Origin: Lachnospiraceae bacterium UBA1201
GTDB taxonomy: Bacteria > Bacillota > Clostridia > Lachnospirales > Lachnospiraceae
Direction: 5' to 3'
Assembly: GCA_002309675.1 (NCBI GenBank)
Contig: DBXX01000028.1
Location: 5,116-13,719 of the forward strand
Length of the DNA: 8,604 nt
Shown in pieces: positions 6,519-8,604 of this stretch. Every line of letters starts with the position of its first letter. The stretch's first letter is position 1. The translations under genes were made by a program, and so were the position numbers. Below the pieces are notes generated by a model. It was not told the DNA's origin, made no database searches, and was given only the letters and a program-made list of their open reading frames with translations.

Positions 6519-7406
6519 ATGGCTACTGCTAAAACAAAAGTCAGAAAGGGACGAATTCGTGAAGGGCGTAAGCCCAACCGTTCCATCGGCGGCGATATAT
6601 TCGTATACTTCGTCCTGATCCTCTTCGGTGCATTCTTCGTATTTCCGTTGATCTATGCGATCAACAACTCATTGAAACCGTTGAATGAGATCTTCATGTA
6701 TCCGCCGAAGTTGTTCGTACAGAACCCTACGATGGATAACTTCTCTGACCTGTTCCTTTTGATGGGTCAGTCCTGGGTACCGTTTTCCAGATACATCTTC
6801 AATACGGTATTTATGACACTTTTAGGTACAGTCGGACATATCCTGTTCGCCTCCATGGGCGCATATGCATTGTCTAAGTACCGCTTCCCCGGAAGCAGAT
6901 TTCTGTTCAACCTGGTTGTTACGACCCTTATGTTCTCTACATACGTAACTGCCATCCCGAACTTCATTATCCTCAGTAAGCTTCACATGATCGATACGCC
7001 TCTTGCGATCATCATCCCGGCTTGGGGCTCTTCCATCGGCTTCTTCCTTATTAAGCAGTTCATGGATACCGTTCCGGATACATTGATCGAAGCAGCGAAG
7101 ATCGACGGTGCGAAAGAGTGGCGCATCTACTGGCGTATCGTTATGCCGATCATTCGTCCGGCATGGCTGACAGCTATGATCTTCTCCATTCAGGCACTTT
7201 GGAATAACGGCGGCGGCGCATTCATCTACGCCGAGGAACTGAAAGGTCTTCCTGCCGCACTCGGTCAGATCACGGCCGGCGGTGTTGCCAGACAGGGTGC
7301 AGGTAATGCTGCAACAGTAATAATGATGCTCGTTCCGATCCTTGCCTTCATTTTGACACAGAGTAACATCATCGAAACAATGGCAAGTTCCGGTATTAAA
7401 GACTAA
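6519..7406 (+). CDS. Carbohydrate ABC transporter permease, MalG/UgpE type
   Basis: A 295-residue permease of usual length, second half of the channel. After a basic, cytoplasmic N-terminus (about 1-24) come about six hydrophobic segments, starting at about 27-48. Family hallmarks are visible: ASMGAYALSKYRFPG at about 111-125, AIPNFIILSKL followed by MIDTPLAIIIP at about 145-167, and a canonical EAA loop EAAKIDGAKEWRIYWRIVMP at 191-210. It begins 18 bases after the upstream permease, with AAGGAGG at 6502-6508 and 10 bases of spacing. A GTG at 6512 is out of frame and not the start. It pairs with the preceding permease and needs an ATPase that is not in the window, plausibly a shared MsmX/UgpC-type one encoded elsewhere. 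Confidence 0.94.
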   Translation: MATAKTKVRKGRIREGRKPNRSIGGDIFVYFVLILFGAFFVFPLIYAINNSLKPLNEIFMYPPKLFVQNPTMDNFSDLFLLMGQSWVPFSRYIFNTVFMTLLGTVGHILFASMGAYALSKYRFPGSRFLFNLVVTTLMFSTYVTAIPNFIILSKLHMIDTPLAIIIPAWGSSIGFFLIKQFMDTVPDTLIEAAKIDGAKEWRIYWRIVMPIIRPAWLTAMIFSIQALWNNGGGAFIYAEELKGLPAALGQITAGGVARQGAGNAATVIMMLVPILAFILTQSNIIETMASSGIKD

Positions 7407-7420
7407 AGGGGGTGCAGAGA

Positions 7421-8604
7421 ATGAGAAAAATAAAGAAATTTGGTTCTCTTCTCGCAGCTACTGCGATCGCGGTGAGCGGTATCTTTTCGTTCCCGACTGA
7501 CACAGTATATGCAGATGATGCATCCACGACCTACAGTTACACATATGATATCTGGGGCGATGTACAAAACTCCCCGGATGCATATCGAGCAACCAAGCAA
7601 ATCAGCGGTGATATGTTTGAGTTTGAAGACGCAGATGGTAAGGTGACAGCGAAGAACTTCTCGGAGCCGCAAGGCCAGTTCATTCGCGAAAACCACATCT
7701 TCGTTTGCGATACCGGTAACAACCGTATCGTTGAGATCGCTTTCGACGGTAAGGAATACAAGGGCGTTCGCGAGATCAAAGAGTTTAAAGATAAAGAAGG
7801 CGAAAGCCTGACTTTGAACAAACCGTACGATATCTACGTTACAAAAGACTTTGACATGATCATCTCCGACTATGGTAACGAACGTGTTCTGCATGTCGAC
7901 AAAAACTGTAATCTGGTTAAGATGATGACAACACCTGACGTAACACCGTTTAACGATCCGACAGATGCCAGAGTTTTCCAGCCGCAGAAGGTTATCATGG
8001 ATACGGCGGGCCGTATCTATGTACAGGCCGAGAAGATCAATAAAGGTCTGCTGGAGTTTGATACGAGCGGTAAATTTACACAGTATGTCGGTGCTAGCCC
8101 CGTAAAATTTAATATGGTTGACTACATCTGGCGTTTCTTTATGACAGAGAAGCAGATCGAAGCACAGCCTAAGTTCGTACCTACTGAGTATAATAACATT
8201 GCTCTCGACAGTGAAGGATTTATGTACGTAACGATGTCCGTTTATGATGATAACGACTACCTTACTTCAAATCCTGTTCGCCGTTTGAATAGTACAGGTT
8301 CGGATATTCTGGTTCGTAACGGTAACAACCCGCCTTGCGGTGATCTGAAATGGGACAATGCCGGCGGTTACAATGGTCCTTCCAGATTTTACGATGTTGT
8401 TACTTTCGATAACAACTCCTACTGCTGTATCGACCAGACCCGTGGCCGTGTCTTTGCATATGACTTCCAGGGTAACCTGCTGTATGCGTTCGGCGGCATC
8501 GGTAACCGTCTCGGATATTTCCGTAAGCCGGTAGCGATCGATCGTATGGACAACAACATATTTGTACTTGATGGTCAGTATTCCAACATCACGGTATTTG
8601 AACT
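7421..8604 (+). CDS. Secreted NHL-type beta-propeller protein, 3' truncated
   Basis: The frame is open to the right edge; 394 residues are visible. The start follows AAAGGGGG (7405-7412) with 8 bases of spacing, and that site overlaps the stop of the upstream permease, so coupling is likely. The first 31 residues form a signal peptide: basic start, hydrophobic core at about 9-24, and a VYA cleavage site before DDAS. There is no lipobox. NHL-like repeats follow at about 82-111 (with VCDTGNNRIVEI), 132-167 (ISDYGNERVLHVD), 186-224, 254-301, 320-359 and 362 to the edge, so six blades are in view and the last is incomplete. NHL propellers are binding scaffolds and some, such as SMP-30-like proteins, are lactonases; no catalytic metal site is evident here. 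Its place directly after two sugar permeases suggests an exported accessory of saccharide handling. Fold is fairly sure; function is unknown. Confidence 0.85.
   Translation, partial: MRKIKKFGSLLAATAIAVSGIFSFPTDTVYADDASTTYSYTYDIWGDVQNSPDAYRATKQISGDMFEFEDADGKVTAKNFSEPQGQFIRENHIFVCDTGNNRIVEIAFDGKEYKGVREIKEFKDKEGESLTLNKPYDIYVTKDFDMIISDYGNERVLHVDKNCNLVKMMTTPDVTPFNDPTDARVFQPQKVIMDTAGRIYVQAEKINKGLLEFDTSGKFTQYVGASPVKFNMVDYIWRFFMTEKQIEAQPKFVPTEYNNIALDSEGFMYVTMSVYDDNDYLTSNPVRRLNSTGSDILVRNGNNPPCGDLKWDNAGGYNGPSRFYDVVTFDNNSYCCIDQTRGRVFAYDFQGNLLYAFGGIGNRLGYFRKPVAIDRMDNNIFVLDGQYSNITVFE

Overview
The window looks like a piece of a Gram-positive Clostridia-type (Lachnospiraceae-like) chromosome. The evidence is strong AAGGAGG-type ribosome binding sites, intrinsic terminators, a SigmaA-type promoter, an XpaC-TelA gene pair of the kind found in Firmicutes, and a carbohydrate ABC importer with no ATPase gene in view. 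The genus is inference. All recognised genes are on the + strand and the minus strand shows nothing convincing.

Left part (1-1942): the 3' end of an xpaC-like gene, cut by the window edge, is followed 43 bases later by a complete telA-family gene. Both end at a strong intrinsic terminator at 1905-1942, preceded by a second, smaller hairpin. This unit is independent of what follows.

Middle part (1943-2531): about 590 bases, visibly more AT-rich than the flanking genes, with no convincing protein gene. It holds an 18-bp dyad, a good extended -10 promoter (2060-2088), a run of hairpins, an intrinsic-terminator-like structure (2369-2414), and a GC-rich hairpin before the next gene. If the promoter drives the operon, the mRNA has a leader of roughly 435 nt with a terminator about 120 nt before the first start codon. 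That arrangement suggests conditional termination, or a separate small RNA of about 320 nt. It matches no riboswitch class I can recall.

Right part (2532-8604): a tightly packed operon. It encodes an unusually large, membrane-anchored solute-binding protein (1011 aa) with two carbohydrate-binding-like beta domains and a helical region ahead of a family 1 solute-binding domain. Two MalF/MalG-type permeases follow, then a secreted NHL-type beta-propeller protein that runs off the right edge. Gaps are 0, 18 and 14 bases, each with a strong ribosome binding site, so co-transcription and translational coupling are likely. The best reading is a surface system that captures and imports a saccharide, with the propeller as an accessory surface protein. 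The substrate is not readable from the sequence.
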